Origin: Dyella kyungheensis
GTDB lineage: Bacteria; Pseudomonadota; Gammaproteobacteria; Xanthomonadales; Rhodanobacteraceae
Direction of reading: 5' to 3'
Assembly: GCF_016905005.1 (NCBI RefSeq)
Contig: NZ_JADIKC010000009.1
Span: forward strand, 62,001 to 126,000
Length of the DNA: 64,000 bases
The position numbers and the translations under genes are program-made. This document shows positions 45,858 through 53,084 of the stretch, one piece after another. The notes under the pieces are model-generated. The model did not search any database, had not been told where the DNA came from, and worked only from the letters and a program-made list of their open reading frames with translations. Every line of letters starts with the position of its first letter. Position 1 is the first letter of the stretch.

Positions 45858-45887
45858 GCGGACGTCCGCCGGGTGTCCGCGGACAAC
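45858..45887. repeat. Palindromic box pair, copy 2 (downstream)
   Basis: GCGGACGTCCGC (45858-45869) and GTCCGCGGACAAC (45875-45887) repeat the words seen at 44603-44630 in the opposite order, just after the ClpP-like gene and before the next secreted protein gene. Confidence 0.45.
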
Positions 45888-46034
45888 GTGAATCCCGCGG
45901 GCCACGCGCCGCAAGGCCCATGCTGCGCCGTTGTCGGACGCCAGGCACGTGGCACGCCTGTTGCCTCATGATCTTGCGGCAATGCGGATATCGCCGCGCT
46001 GCACCCATCCCGACACAGAACGATGAGGTACGTC

Positions 46035-46685
46035 ATGTGGAAAACAATCGCCATGCTGGCGCTGGCACTGGCCTGTGCACTGCCCGCGTTCGCCATGGAG
46101 CCGGAGCGGACAGTGAGTGGCACCTCCGTCACCTCCACGCACGATCCGCGCATGCGCATCGACCTGCCGTCCACGGCGAAGTACGTTGGCGCGGATCGCT
46201 GGCTGCTGCTGGGCTTCGACGATTGCGAGATGCATCTGTTCGTCGATGCCGATGCTGACAAACGCATCCAGCGTCTCTACTGGGTGCAGTTCGAGGCATA
46301 CATCCCCGAACGCCCCGAGCTGCATCACGATTACTCCGCATCGCGTCGCATCACCATCAACGGCCTGGAGTTTCATCTGGACACCTGGGTACAGAGCGCC
46401 GATGAGCCGACCGAGAAGGACTCCGATGGCGACCACCAGCGACGTTTGCTCGCCGCCAAGGGCTACCAGCGGCCCGCCAACGGCATGTACGTGCGCCTGG
46501 TCCATCTGCCCGATGCCGAGCAGCGCAAGGAAGTGATGGTGATCTACGGCGAGGATCTCGCACCCACCGGCCTCACCGCGGCGCAGCTCCGCGAGAAGGG
46601 CACGCCACACGACCGCTGGCCAGCCATCGAGAAGGCGCTGATCGAGCGCGCTCTTGAACGGAACATCATCGTTCGCACCTTTTAG
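46035..46685 (+). CDS. Secreted protein of unknown function
   Basis: This 216-residue protein has a signal peptide (MWKTIAMLALALACALPAFA). The mature part is acidic, with one Cys and many Trp and His residues, and no family is recognised. The ATG at 46035 is preferred because GAGG lies 6 nt upstream, while an in-frame ATG at 46023 lacks a ribosome site. It sits between two protease-like genes. Confidence 0.75.
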   Translation: MWKTIAMLALALACALPAFAMEPERTVSGTSVTSTHDPRMRIDLPSTAKYVGADRWLLLGFDDCEMHLFVDADADKRIQRLYWVQFEAYIPERPELHHDYSASRRITINGLEFHLDTWVQSADEPTEKDSDGDHQRRLLAAKGYQRPANGMYVRLVHLPDAEQRKEVMVIYGEDLAPTGLTAAQLREKGTPHDRWPAIEKALIERALERNIIVRTF

Positions 46686-46976
46686 AACCTCATCGTTTGT
46701 GGGTTTACTGAACCCCCGACACAGACTATGAGTACAAAAACAGGGTGGCGCAGTAGATTTCAGGTTCGCCGAAAAGGGGCAAAGGCGGGGCAAGCGCGAA
46801 GCGCGCAGAACGCCCCAAAGAGCGGCCCCGAAGGGGCGAGAGCAGCAAGTGATCCAGTGACTTTCGGCTCCAGCCTCAGTCACCGGACAAAACCAAGCCC
46901 CGCAAGATTGCCGATAAGCTCGCAACCCATCCGGGTTGAATAAGCCCGGCGGCGTTGCCAACCAAACCAACCCCAA
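46686..46976. other. Intergenic region with nested hairpins
   Basis: The gap between convergent genes contains several GC-rich hairpins around 46780-46845: GGGGC / GCCCC enclosing GCGC-GAA-GCGC, then GGCCCC-GAA-GGGGC. They could end transcription from both sides or belong to a dispersed repeat. No gene is seen. Confidence 0.4.
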
Positions 46977-47894
46977 TCACGGCTTCAAATACAACACCCC
47001 ATCCCCAAAATCGATCACCGCATGATTCGCCAGCATCACATCGGCCCCCAGAAAACCGCCGATCTGCTCCGCTGGCGACGCTGGTCGCGTAGTGGCTTCG
47101 TAGCCATACAGATCCAGCACCCGGGTGTTGTCGGGCACTTTCACCGCCTGACCTTCGATGCTCAGCGATAGCGCACTGGCCGCTGCGTATGCCTTGCCGG
47201 TGGTGCCGCTGGGCCCGCCATAGGTATCCACTACCTTGCCAAGGGTGATGTTGGCGCGCTTGGCCGTGTGGTCATCGATCAAGAATTTGGCCACCGTGGA
47301 GACCACAAAATTGGCGCTCGCATCGTTGAGCGCCACCTGCACCTCGTATTCGTTGGTGGCGGCGTTCCACTGCATGGCGTGCGCGGCATAGCCCGCAGCC
47401 AGCAAGCGCCGGCGTTCCTGCGAGGTGTCTGCCGACGAATGCGGAATGCCGATGCGGTGCTGATCAAAATCCACCAGCACCCGCCGCGCACGCAACCAGC
47501 CCATGCCCAACATGCCCTGCATGGTCTGCTTCTGCGGCACCTCAAACACCTTGAGCGGCGCGTCCTTCACCACGTCATCGCCCACCTGCAGCGTCTTTAC
47601 CGTAGTCGTGGCCACACCCAGGTCGCTGACCTGGCCGGGCGCGGTAATGCCGTAATGCCCACTGGACTGCAGCGGCCCGACCCCGGCCTGCTCCGCATTG
47701 GCATGGGTGGTCATGGCGTAGAACCCCGCATTGGCATGCACCATGAAGGAAAACGGCACCTGGTTGATGCGCACCTCCACAAAGGGACGGATGCCAGACA
47801 CCTCACGCAGCTGGAACGGCGTCCACTGCGTCTCGGCCACCACCGGGGAGGAGGCAAGGGCCAATAACAGGCCAAAGGCAAGGGCTCGACGCAT
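46977..47894 (-). CDS. Secreted aspartyl-protease-fold protein lacking the DTG motif
   Basis: This 305-residue protein has a signal peptide (cleavage near VVA-ETQW). The overall pattern matches retropepsin-like aspartyl protease family proteins: a strand where the active site should be (FSFMVHANAG, normally DTG), MQGMLGMGWLRARRVLVDFD, and GGFLGADVMLANHAVIDF at the end. The catalytic Asp-Thr-Gly is replaced by HANAG, so cleavage activity is unlikely. The ATG at 47894 follows an upstream in-frame ATG that lacks a signal peptide. It may be a binding protein. Confidence 0.7.
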   Translation of the reverse strand: MRRALAFGLLLALASSPVVAETQWTPFQLREVSGIRPFVEVRINQVPFSFMVHANAGFYAMTTHANAEQAGVGPLQSSGHYGITAPGQVSDLGVATTTVKTLQVGDDVVKDAPLKVFEVPQKQTMQGMLGMGWLRARRVLVDFDQHRIGIPHSSADTSQERRRLLAAGYAAHAMQWNAATNEYEVQVALNDASANFVVSTVAKFLIDDHTAKRANITLGKVVDTYGGPSGTTGKAYAAASALSLSIEGQAVKVPDNTRVLDLYGYEATTRPASPAEQIGGFLGADVMLANHAVIDFGDGVLYLKP

Positions 47895-48504
47895 GGCGAA
47901 CTCGGTATTGGGAAGTGAGCATGGCTGGCGGCGAAGCACACCGACGGCCTTCCAGGATCGTAGTCGCGGGCCGCAGCAATGCCATATGTCATGAGTTGTG
48001 GTCGCCGAGTCACGGCTGGTCGCGGGGGCGTCTTGTCGAAAAAAGCAGGGAAGCGCGAGCCATTATCAGCGATAGGGAATGGGCTGCAGCGACGATTACC
48101 AGTCGCTTCCGCCGGGACACCATCACTCGTCGGTAGCCGCTACGGATGGGTGGTTCCCACCCAGGTGGCCGTTGCCCTCTCGACATTGACGCAATCGCCG
48201 AGAATCCCGTCACTTTTGACGGGACAATGACGGGATACGCAGGTATCCCGTCTCTCGGATTCCCGTGACACTCGCACTTGCGGCCGCTTCATGGCGCCTC
48301 GTGGAAAGGGAGGCGCTACGCTTCAAACCACGCCGGGGCATCCAAGCGCCGCAGTGGACAGCGCAAATGGGTTCCAGAAAACCCATAATCGTCAGGCGTT
48401 AGGCCCACGCAGTGCAATGGTTCAACGAATACGGAATGTCCTCTTTCGACCGAAGCAGGCCTATACCTACCGCCATCCATTCAACCACATGGGAGAGTTT
48501 GTCG
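47895..48504. other. Long gene-free interval with a branched RNA-like structure
   Basis: 610 bases without a convincing gene. The notable feature is a structured block at 48198-48258, listed separately. The right end carries the promoter and the GGGAGAG ribosome site of the MAPEG gene. Short open frames here lack ribosome sites and are probably noise. Confidence 0.5.
48198..48258. ncRNA. Predicted three-way-junction structure (candidate sRNA or repeat)
   Basis: Outer stem CCGAGA / TCTCGG (48198-48203 with 48253-48258) encloses two perfect hairpins: TCCCGTCA / TGACGGGA with loop CTTT (48205-48224), and GACGGGATAC / GTATCCCGTC with loop GCAG (48229-48252). All pairs are exact. It may be a small RNA, a cruciform-forming repeat or a terminator. 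The strand cannot be decided, because every stem is symmetric. Confidence 0.45.
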
Positions 48505-48912
48505 ATGAGTACATCTGCTTTGGTACTGACCCTCTTCATAGCTTGGACACTCGTCCTACTCGTGCTCATGGAGGTCGTTCGCTCCTATCTTGTTCTCTCC
48601 GGACGCACCAAATCCAATGAATTCAGGCCGGACAACGCCAACCTCTCTCCGTTCCTGCAACGGCTCGCGCGCGCGCATGCCAATTGCATTGAAGGGCTTC
48701 CCGTCTTTGGCGGCCTCTTGCTTACAGCCATTGCGACCGGACGTACCGGGCTTACTGACTCGTTGGCTCCGTGGCTCCTGCTTGCTCGCATAAGCCAATC
48801 AATCACTCATCTCGTTTCCCTGAGTGTCTTCGCGGTCAACATTCGCTTCTTCTTTTTCTTCGTGCAGCTTGCGATCGCGGTCTACTGGACGTGGGCGCTA
48901 CTTGTGCGATAG
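48505..48912 (+). CDS. MAPEG-family membrane protein
   Basis: This 135-residue protein has four membrane helices and the MAPEG pattern RLARAHANCIEGLPVFGGLLL (helix 2, shortened motif AHANCIE). MAPEG proteins include glutathione-dependent enzymes and many bacterial members of unknown role. The ATG has GGGAGAG 7 nt upstream. It stands alone, with hairpins downstream. Its base composition is a little more AT-rich than most neighbours. Confidence 0.85.
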   Translation: MSTSALVLTLFIAWTLVLLVLMEVVRSYLVLSGRTKSNEFRPDNANLSPFLQRLARAHANCIEGLPVFGGLLLTAIATGRTGLTDSLAPWLLLARISQSITHLVSLSVFAVNIRFFFFFVQLAIAVYWTWALLVR

Positions 48913-49103
48913 CTCACGCATTCGCATGCCAGTAAGGTCCTCTTCCGACCCAAACCGGCCACTCAAGGCCAACAGATGAAAAGTTCAAGCTCCGGAACTC
49001 GTGCTGCTCCGAGAGGGCGGGCCTATGTAAACAAGTGTCTGTGCGTGTTGTTTTTGTCTAGCGCAAAAGCGCCATAGTCTGTAACGGCTTCCGTTTGATC
49101 TAG

Positions 49104-49144
49104 AACACCATAGTTTGTGCAAAGGGTACAAACCATGGTGTTTT
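49104..49144 (+). terminator. Hairpin with T-run, plus strand
   Basis: A 15-bp inverted repeat (AACACCATAGTTTGT against ACAAACCATGGTGTT, one mismatch) with a 9-base loop is followed by TTTT. It lies about 190 bp after the MAPEG gene and would end a plus-strand transcript. Confidence 0.5.
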
Positions 49145-49182
49145 GTCCACTCTTCAGCGCGTGCCGTTCAACCCGTGAACGA

Positions 49183-49208
49183 AAACGCCCCGGCATGCCG
49201 GGGCGTTT
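49183..49208. terminator. Symmetric terminator of the M28 peptidase gene
   Basis: A perfect 26-bp palindrome built on AAACGCCCCGGCA and its complement lies 22 bp after the peptidase stop. Flanking A and T tracts on both sides make it a bidirectional terminator. Confidence 0.85.
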
Positions 49209-49229
49209 CGTGATCACCGCAACGACCGC

Positions 49230-50879
49230 TTAGGGCGCCGACTGGCTGCCCGGATGCGAGACGAAGCGCGGCGGCGTTGCCTCGTTGGCGAACTGCCAGG
49301 TGCTGAGGTAGGCCAGCTTGAGGATCTTGGCCATCTTCGGATAGTCGATCTTCTCGGCCGTATCGCTCGGGTGGTGGTAATCCGGATGGAAGCCGGTGAA
49401 CCACCAGAACGCCGGCACGTTGTGCAACACGAACGGGAACTGGTCGGAGCGGAAGAACACGTTCAAGGCGTACTCGTGGTCGAAGCGGTCGTCGAGCACC
49501 AGGCCCACGTCGCCGTTCGCCTTGGCCACGGTCTTCTGATAGTCCGGGCTGTACGCGGCACCGATCAGGTTGAGGCGGTTGCTGGTATCGGCCGGGATGT
49601 CGATCAGGCCATCGGTCTGCGGGCTCGGCTTCTCGTCGCGGCCGATCATGTCGAAGTTGATCATGGCGCGCGTGGTGTCGAGCGGACGCAGCGGATGCGC
49701 GGCGAGATAGTACGCGCCCAGCAGGCCACGCTCTTCACCGGCAAACACGGCAAACAGGATCGAGCGCTTCGGCTTGGTGGGATTGGCGCCGAATGCGCGC
49801 GCCAGCGTGACCACACCCACCGTGCCCGAGGCGTTGTCGTCGGCGCCGTGCCAGATCTTGTCGCCGGCCTGGCCGTCGTGATCGTGATGCGCGCTGATGA
49901 TGATGGTCTCGGGTGCCAGCTTCGGATCGCTCCCTTCGACCAGGCCGACCGCATTCCAGGTGGTAGCTTCACGGCGCGAGCTGTTCTTCAGATGCAGGCT
50001 GATCGAGGTATCCGGCAGTGCCTGCGAATGTGACTTGAGGTCGCCATCGATCGCCGACTGCAACGCTGCCGGGGTGCTGCCGCTGGTACTGAACAGCGCG
50101 TTCGACACATCAGCGGAAATGATCATGCTGGGGATGTGCAGCGGGCTGTCTGCCAATACCTGTGCGGGAATCGGGTTGGCCGCATGCTCGGCCTGATGAC
50201 CGATGCGCTTGCGCACCTCCTGCGCGGAGGGGTGGTTGTGCGACGGCTCCGGCGCCATCAGCACCGCCACCGCGCCGTGTTCCTGCGCGTTCAACACCTT
50301 CACGTAGCCGGTGGCGTCACGCGTGTTGCCGGTACCGTTGAAGATGGACTTGGGGTCCTTCTCCTGCGGCTCGTGATCGAACACCACGACGATCTTGCCC
50401 TTCACGTCGAGGCCGGCGTAGTCGTCGTAGCCAAGCTCCGGCGCCGTGATGCCGTAGCCGGCGAAGACCACGGGAGCCGACACATCCTGATCGGTGGGGA
50501 ACGAACCGGACACTTCCGGATCCTTCCAGTCGGTGTTCTTGCCGCCGCGCTTGAGCGTTAGCAGCGTGGCCTTCGCATCGGGCCGGTACTCGACCAGCGG
50601 CACGGCCTGCAGGAAGCTGGGCTGTCCCTGCGCATCGGTCGCTGCCGGCTTCAGACCCGCCTTGGCGAACTCCGATGCGATCCATTGCACCGAGGCCTCA
50701 TCGCCCGGCTGCAACGACAGACGCCCCTGCAGTGCATCCGAGGCCAGGAAGGTGATGTCCGCGCGCAGGTCGCCCTGGCGAATCTGCGCGAGGCCCGGTT
50801 GCTCGGGGGCGGGAACCGCTGCCGAAGCGACGGTGGTCAGACTCGCGGCTAGCGCGAAAGCGAGGAACGTGCGGCGCAT
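49230..50879 (-). CDS. Secreted M28 family metallopeptidase with PA domain
   Basis: This zinc aminopeptidase of about 549 residues has a signal peptide (cleavage near ASA-AVPA). A protease-associated domain lies near residues 130-270 (VVFAGYGITAPELGYDDYAGLDVKGKI gives its start, shortened: FAGYGITAPE). The M28 metal sites are visible: ISAHHDHDG (His, Asp), HGADDNASG (Asp), FAGEERGLLGA (Glu) and NFDMIGRD (Asp), with a final His in FHPDYHHPSDT. It likely removes N-terminal residues from peptides in the periplasm. The ATG at 50879 has GGAGAG upstream. Confidence 0.93.
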   Translation of the reverse strand: MRRTFLAFALAASLTTVASAAVPAPEQPGLAQIRQGDLRADITFLASDALQGRLSLQPGDEASVQWIASEFAKAGLKPAATDAQGQPSFLQAVPLVEYRPDAKATLLTLKRGGKNTDWKDPEVSGSFPTDQDVSAPVVFAGYGITAPELGYDDYAGLDVKGKIVVVFDHEPQEKDPKSIFNGTGNTRDATGYVKVLNAQEHGAVAVLMAPEPSHNHPSAQEVRKRIGHQAEHAANPIPAQVLADSPLHIPSMIISADVSNALFSTSGSTPAALQSAIDGDLKSHSQALPDTSISLHLKNSSRREATTWNAVGLVEGSDPKLAPETIIISAHHDHDGQAGDKIWHGADDNASGTVGVVTLARAFGANPTKPKRSILFAVFAGEERGLLGAYYLAAHPLRPLDTTRAMINFDMIGRDEKPSPQTDGLIDIPADTSNRLNLIGAAYSPDYQKTVAKANGDVGLVLDDRFDHEYALNVFFRSDQFPFVLHNVPAFWWFTGFHPDYHHPSDTAEKIDYPKMAKILKLAYLSTWQFANEATPPRFVSHPGSQSAP

Positions 50880-50952
50880 GATCTCTCCATGGGTTTCGGA
50901 CGGCTGGCCGTCCGGGGGTATGGAGTGCGAGCGTGCCACGCGGGGCCGGGTA

Positions 50953-51026
50953 GATCAAATGGGCCCGCGCTTGATCAGAGCGCTCTCAGTACGCAGATGC
51001 CTGGCTCCGCACCGCGTTGAGAGCGC
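50953..51026. promoter_or_regulatory. Inverted repeats upstream of the M28 peptidase gene
   Basis: GATCAA and TTGATC (50953-50958 and 50971-50976) flank 12 bases, and a second inverted repeat GCGCTCTCA / TGAGAGCGC spans 50980-51026. They lie 75-150 bp upstream of the start codon. Possible operators; no regulator is identified. Confidence 0.3.
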
Positions 51027-51163
51027 CTGCTCGAATCTATCGGGAGAGATGGCGGGATCATGCGTGTCGACGTATCGTTCCAAGGCTTCGGATGGTCGCG
51101 TCGATAGCTGCGAATCGTGGCGCGGTATACGTGACCATCATCAGAGGCATTCTGCGTTGACGC

Positions 51164-51694
51164 CTAACGGACGTTGCCCAGCTGATTCTGCGGGGCAAGC
51201 AATCCGATGATGCGCCAACCGGAGAACGTATAGTTGTCGATGCGATCGGCGACGGGTGCCTCGTTGAGCAGAGCCTGCTTCGCTCCGGCAGCAAAGGTTT
51301 CAGGCGTCTCGGTGAGCAACGGCCGGAGCCAGATGATCGTTCGACAGTCATACGGCACTTCATCCCCGAGAATCTCCGTAAATGCCACGGAAATATCGCG
51401 GGCAGAGACGTTATTGGGGCTACCCAACTTTTTCCAGGTGGCTCGTATGAGGCGCGACAGTTCCGTGCGGTTGTCTTCGGCAATCATCCGGCGCGAGGCT
51501 TCCAGACCCGGTCGCAATCCGCCGGTCTGCTTGATCCATTCATCGAGAATGGTTGCCCATGCGTCATAGCATTGCCGTTGACTATCGAAAACACCCAATA
51601 AAGGTGATGTGGCGCGTGAGTCGGCATTGCCGGTCGACGCGCAGCCTACGCAGAGAACAAGTGTCATCGCAAGCAGGATGGAAAGGTGTTTCAT
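51164..51694 (-). CDS. Putative lipoprotein of unknown function
   Basis: This 176-residue protein has a lipoprotein signal (MKHLSILLAMTLVLCVGC, lipobox CVGC, lipidated Cys18). The mature part is helical and carries a Rap1a/Tai-like pattern (CYDAWATILDEWIK, then EVPYDCRTIIWLRPLL), but similarity is too weak to assign. GGGGA lies before the ATG at 51694. The downstream sequence has no clear partner. Confidence 0.7.
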   Translation of the reverse strand: MKHLSILLAMTLVLCVGCASTGNADSRATSPLLGVFDSQRQCYDAWATILDEWIKQTGGLRPGLEASRRMIAEDNRTELSRLIRATWKKLGSPNNVSARDISVAFTEILGDEVPYDCRTIIWLRPLLTETPETFAAGAKQALLNEAPVADRIDNYTFSGWRIIGLLAPQNQLGNVR

Positions 51695-51767
51695 GGCAGA
51701 TCCCCGGCACATTTTCCGACCAAGCCTGCCCGCAGGCGGCGCATCGCTTGCCTATCCTAGGCGGGCT

Positions 51768-52025
51768 TCATCTTGCTTCACGTTCCAGGGGTAATTCCGA
51801 AAAGACGATAGATCCGCCGGAATAGCGCGATGGCGTGGCCGAGTCGAACTTCGCGAGAAAGTTGCCCTTTTCAAAGGCGACACCGTCCTCGTTGTAAACC
51901 TCGCACCAAAGGCGCCGCCCGTTGGGCTTGCATGCAATCCACGCGCCGCCATCAGCGCCACCCGCCCAACGGGCGTGGGGTGGAACGGCAGCCACTCTCT
52001 CCGGTGGCGAGGGCACGTAATACAT
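51768..52025 (-). CDS. Small unknown protein, translationally coupled to an upstream micro-ORF
   Basis: This protein of about 85 residues (MYYVPSPPERV to the end) has two or three Cys/Trp-containing strands (WIACKPNGRRLWCEVYNEDG). The ATG at 52025 is preceded by GAGGAAGG, which overlaps the stop codon of a 26-residue hydrophobic ORF. An in-frame start as far up as 52148 is possible but has no ribosome site. Either the two short frames are coupled genes, or a frameshift has split a membrane-anchored protein. No family recognised. Confidence 0.45.
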   Translation of the reverse strand: MYYVPSPPERVAAVPPHARWAGGADGGAWIACKPNGRRLWCEVYNEDGVAFEKGNFLAKFDSATPSRYSGGSIVFSELPLEREAR

Positions 52026-52033
52026 CGCCTTCC

Positions 52034-52114
52034 TCACAAAATACTGCCCACATGTCCAATGATCACGCCAGCCAATACGGCGCTCGACCATTTCAGGAAA
52101 CCCTTCGCGCTCAT
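52034..52114 (-). CDS. 26-residue single-helix micro-protein or detached signal anchor
   Basis: The frame encodes MSAKGFLKWSSAVLAGVIIG plus six more residues, ending HVGSIL. It is a perfect signal-anchor shape: a basic start and a hydrophobic core. AGAGG lies about 8 nt before the ATG, and its stop overlaps the ribosome site of the next gene. It is too short for usual gene finding. Confidence 0.45.
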   Translation of the reverse strand: MSAKGFLKWSSAVLAGVIIGHVGSIL

Positions 52115-52259
52115 TTGGAAAGCCTCTTCTCCAGACGTTTCGAGTCAAGTCGATGCTTCACGGCGAAATTGGCAAACCACATCTGAGTGCGCCATTGCAA
52201 TCTCGTCGGGTCTGCAGGAATTTCTTCCCGGCGAGAACAACCCCTGCGTCATGGCTTCC

Positions 52260-52799
52260 TCAATCCACGACGACGATCTTTACCTTCCTGGACTCGGCAT
52301 AGCCCATTTCCCTGGAGACGAAATGCGTTCGATCGGCGGCGAGCGCCACCGGAACGGGGCTCCTGTAACTCACCCAGATCGTGTAGGTCCCACGAGCCGG
52401 GAACAACGCTTTCCCTACCGCAACCCGACGCATCCAGAGGCTGTGCCCCTCGCGTAAAGATGCGTAATAGGAGGGATCGTCCAGAGTGGACGGCACGATC
52501 ATGTCGTCGTCGTAGGAAGCAGCTTCTACGCTCCTGCCGTTCGCGTCTTCGATGTGCAGAACGAAACCGGCAAGCTCTCCCCAACCAAGATCGCCATACA
52601 CACGGACGACATCGTTGGATGAGTTCTCTATGCCGGCGAGCAGTTCGATGGGCTCGCCCCGTTTGCACGTTGAGCACGACACCGAGAGTCGAGCGTGGAC
52701 GAGTGGTGCTTGGCCGGCGCCAACAAATCCCGAGAACCCGACGAAGAGCACGGCGAAAAGAACTCGTCTCATCACGGCGAGGGCAAACGTACGCTTCAT
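52260..52799 (-). CDS. Secreted protein of unknown function, Cys-pair beta-rich
   Basis: This 179-residue protein has a signal peptide (VLFAVLFVGFSGFVGAGQA). The mature part starts with SVSCSTCKRGEPIELLAGIEN and is predicted beta-rich, like a single immunoglobulin-like or intracellular-proteinase-inhibitor domain (YTIWVSYRSPVP). The family is uncertain. The ATG at 52799 has AGGGGA 6 nt upstream; a TTG at 52805 is an alternative. Same strand as the two small genes downstream. Confidence 0.65.
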   Translation of the reverse strand: MKRTFALAVMRRVLFAVLFVGFSGFVGAGQAPLVHARLSVSCSTCKRGEPIELLAGIENSSNDVVRVYGDLGWGELAGFVLHIEDANGRSVEAASYDDDMIVPSTLDDPSYYASLREGHSLWMRRVAVGKALFPARGTYTIWVSYRSPVPVALAADRTHFVSREMGYAESRKVKIVVVD

Positions 52800-53084
52800 T
52801 CGCAATCCCCTGTTGCCTTCCTTGCCACCAGGAAGCTGTCCCCACAGCGTCTGGCCGCCATGCGGATCGACGCAATCCGGTCGAGCCGATCCGCAATTAC
52901 TTGCGCTCGCGAGAAGCTACCAGCTCCTTTGAGAGCCGTCCATGCGGCTCTGGGCTGGCGAATTTCAATGCACCCCGGAATTAGCGATAGCTGCGGCGCC
53001 CAATGTTTGCCTTGCAACCGGTTGCCATCTCTACCCCGGCATCGCTTGGGCCATTTATCTACGCCGCAAACTCCGAACCCTGCC

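Noticed and set aside
48396-48404. GCGTTAGGC resembling an integron attC core
   Set aside because: No matching inverse core, no paired L sites and no integrase gene nearby.
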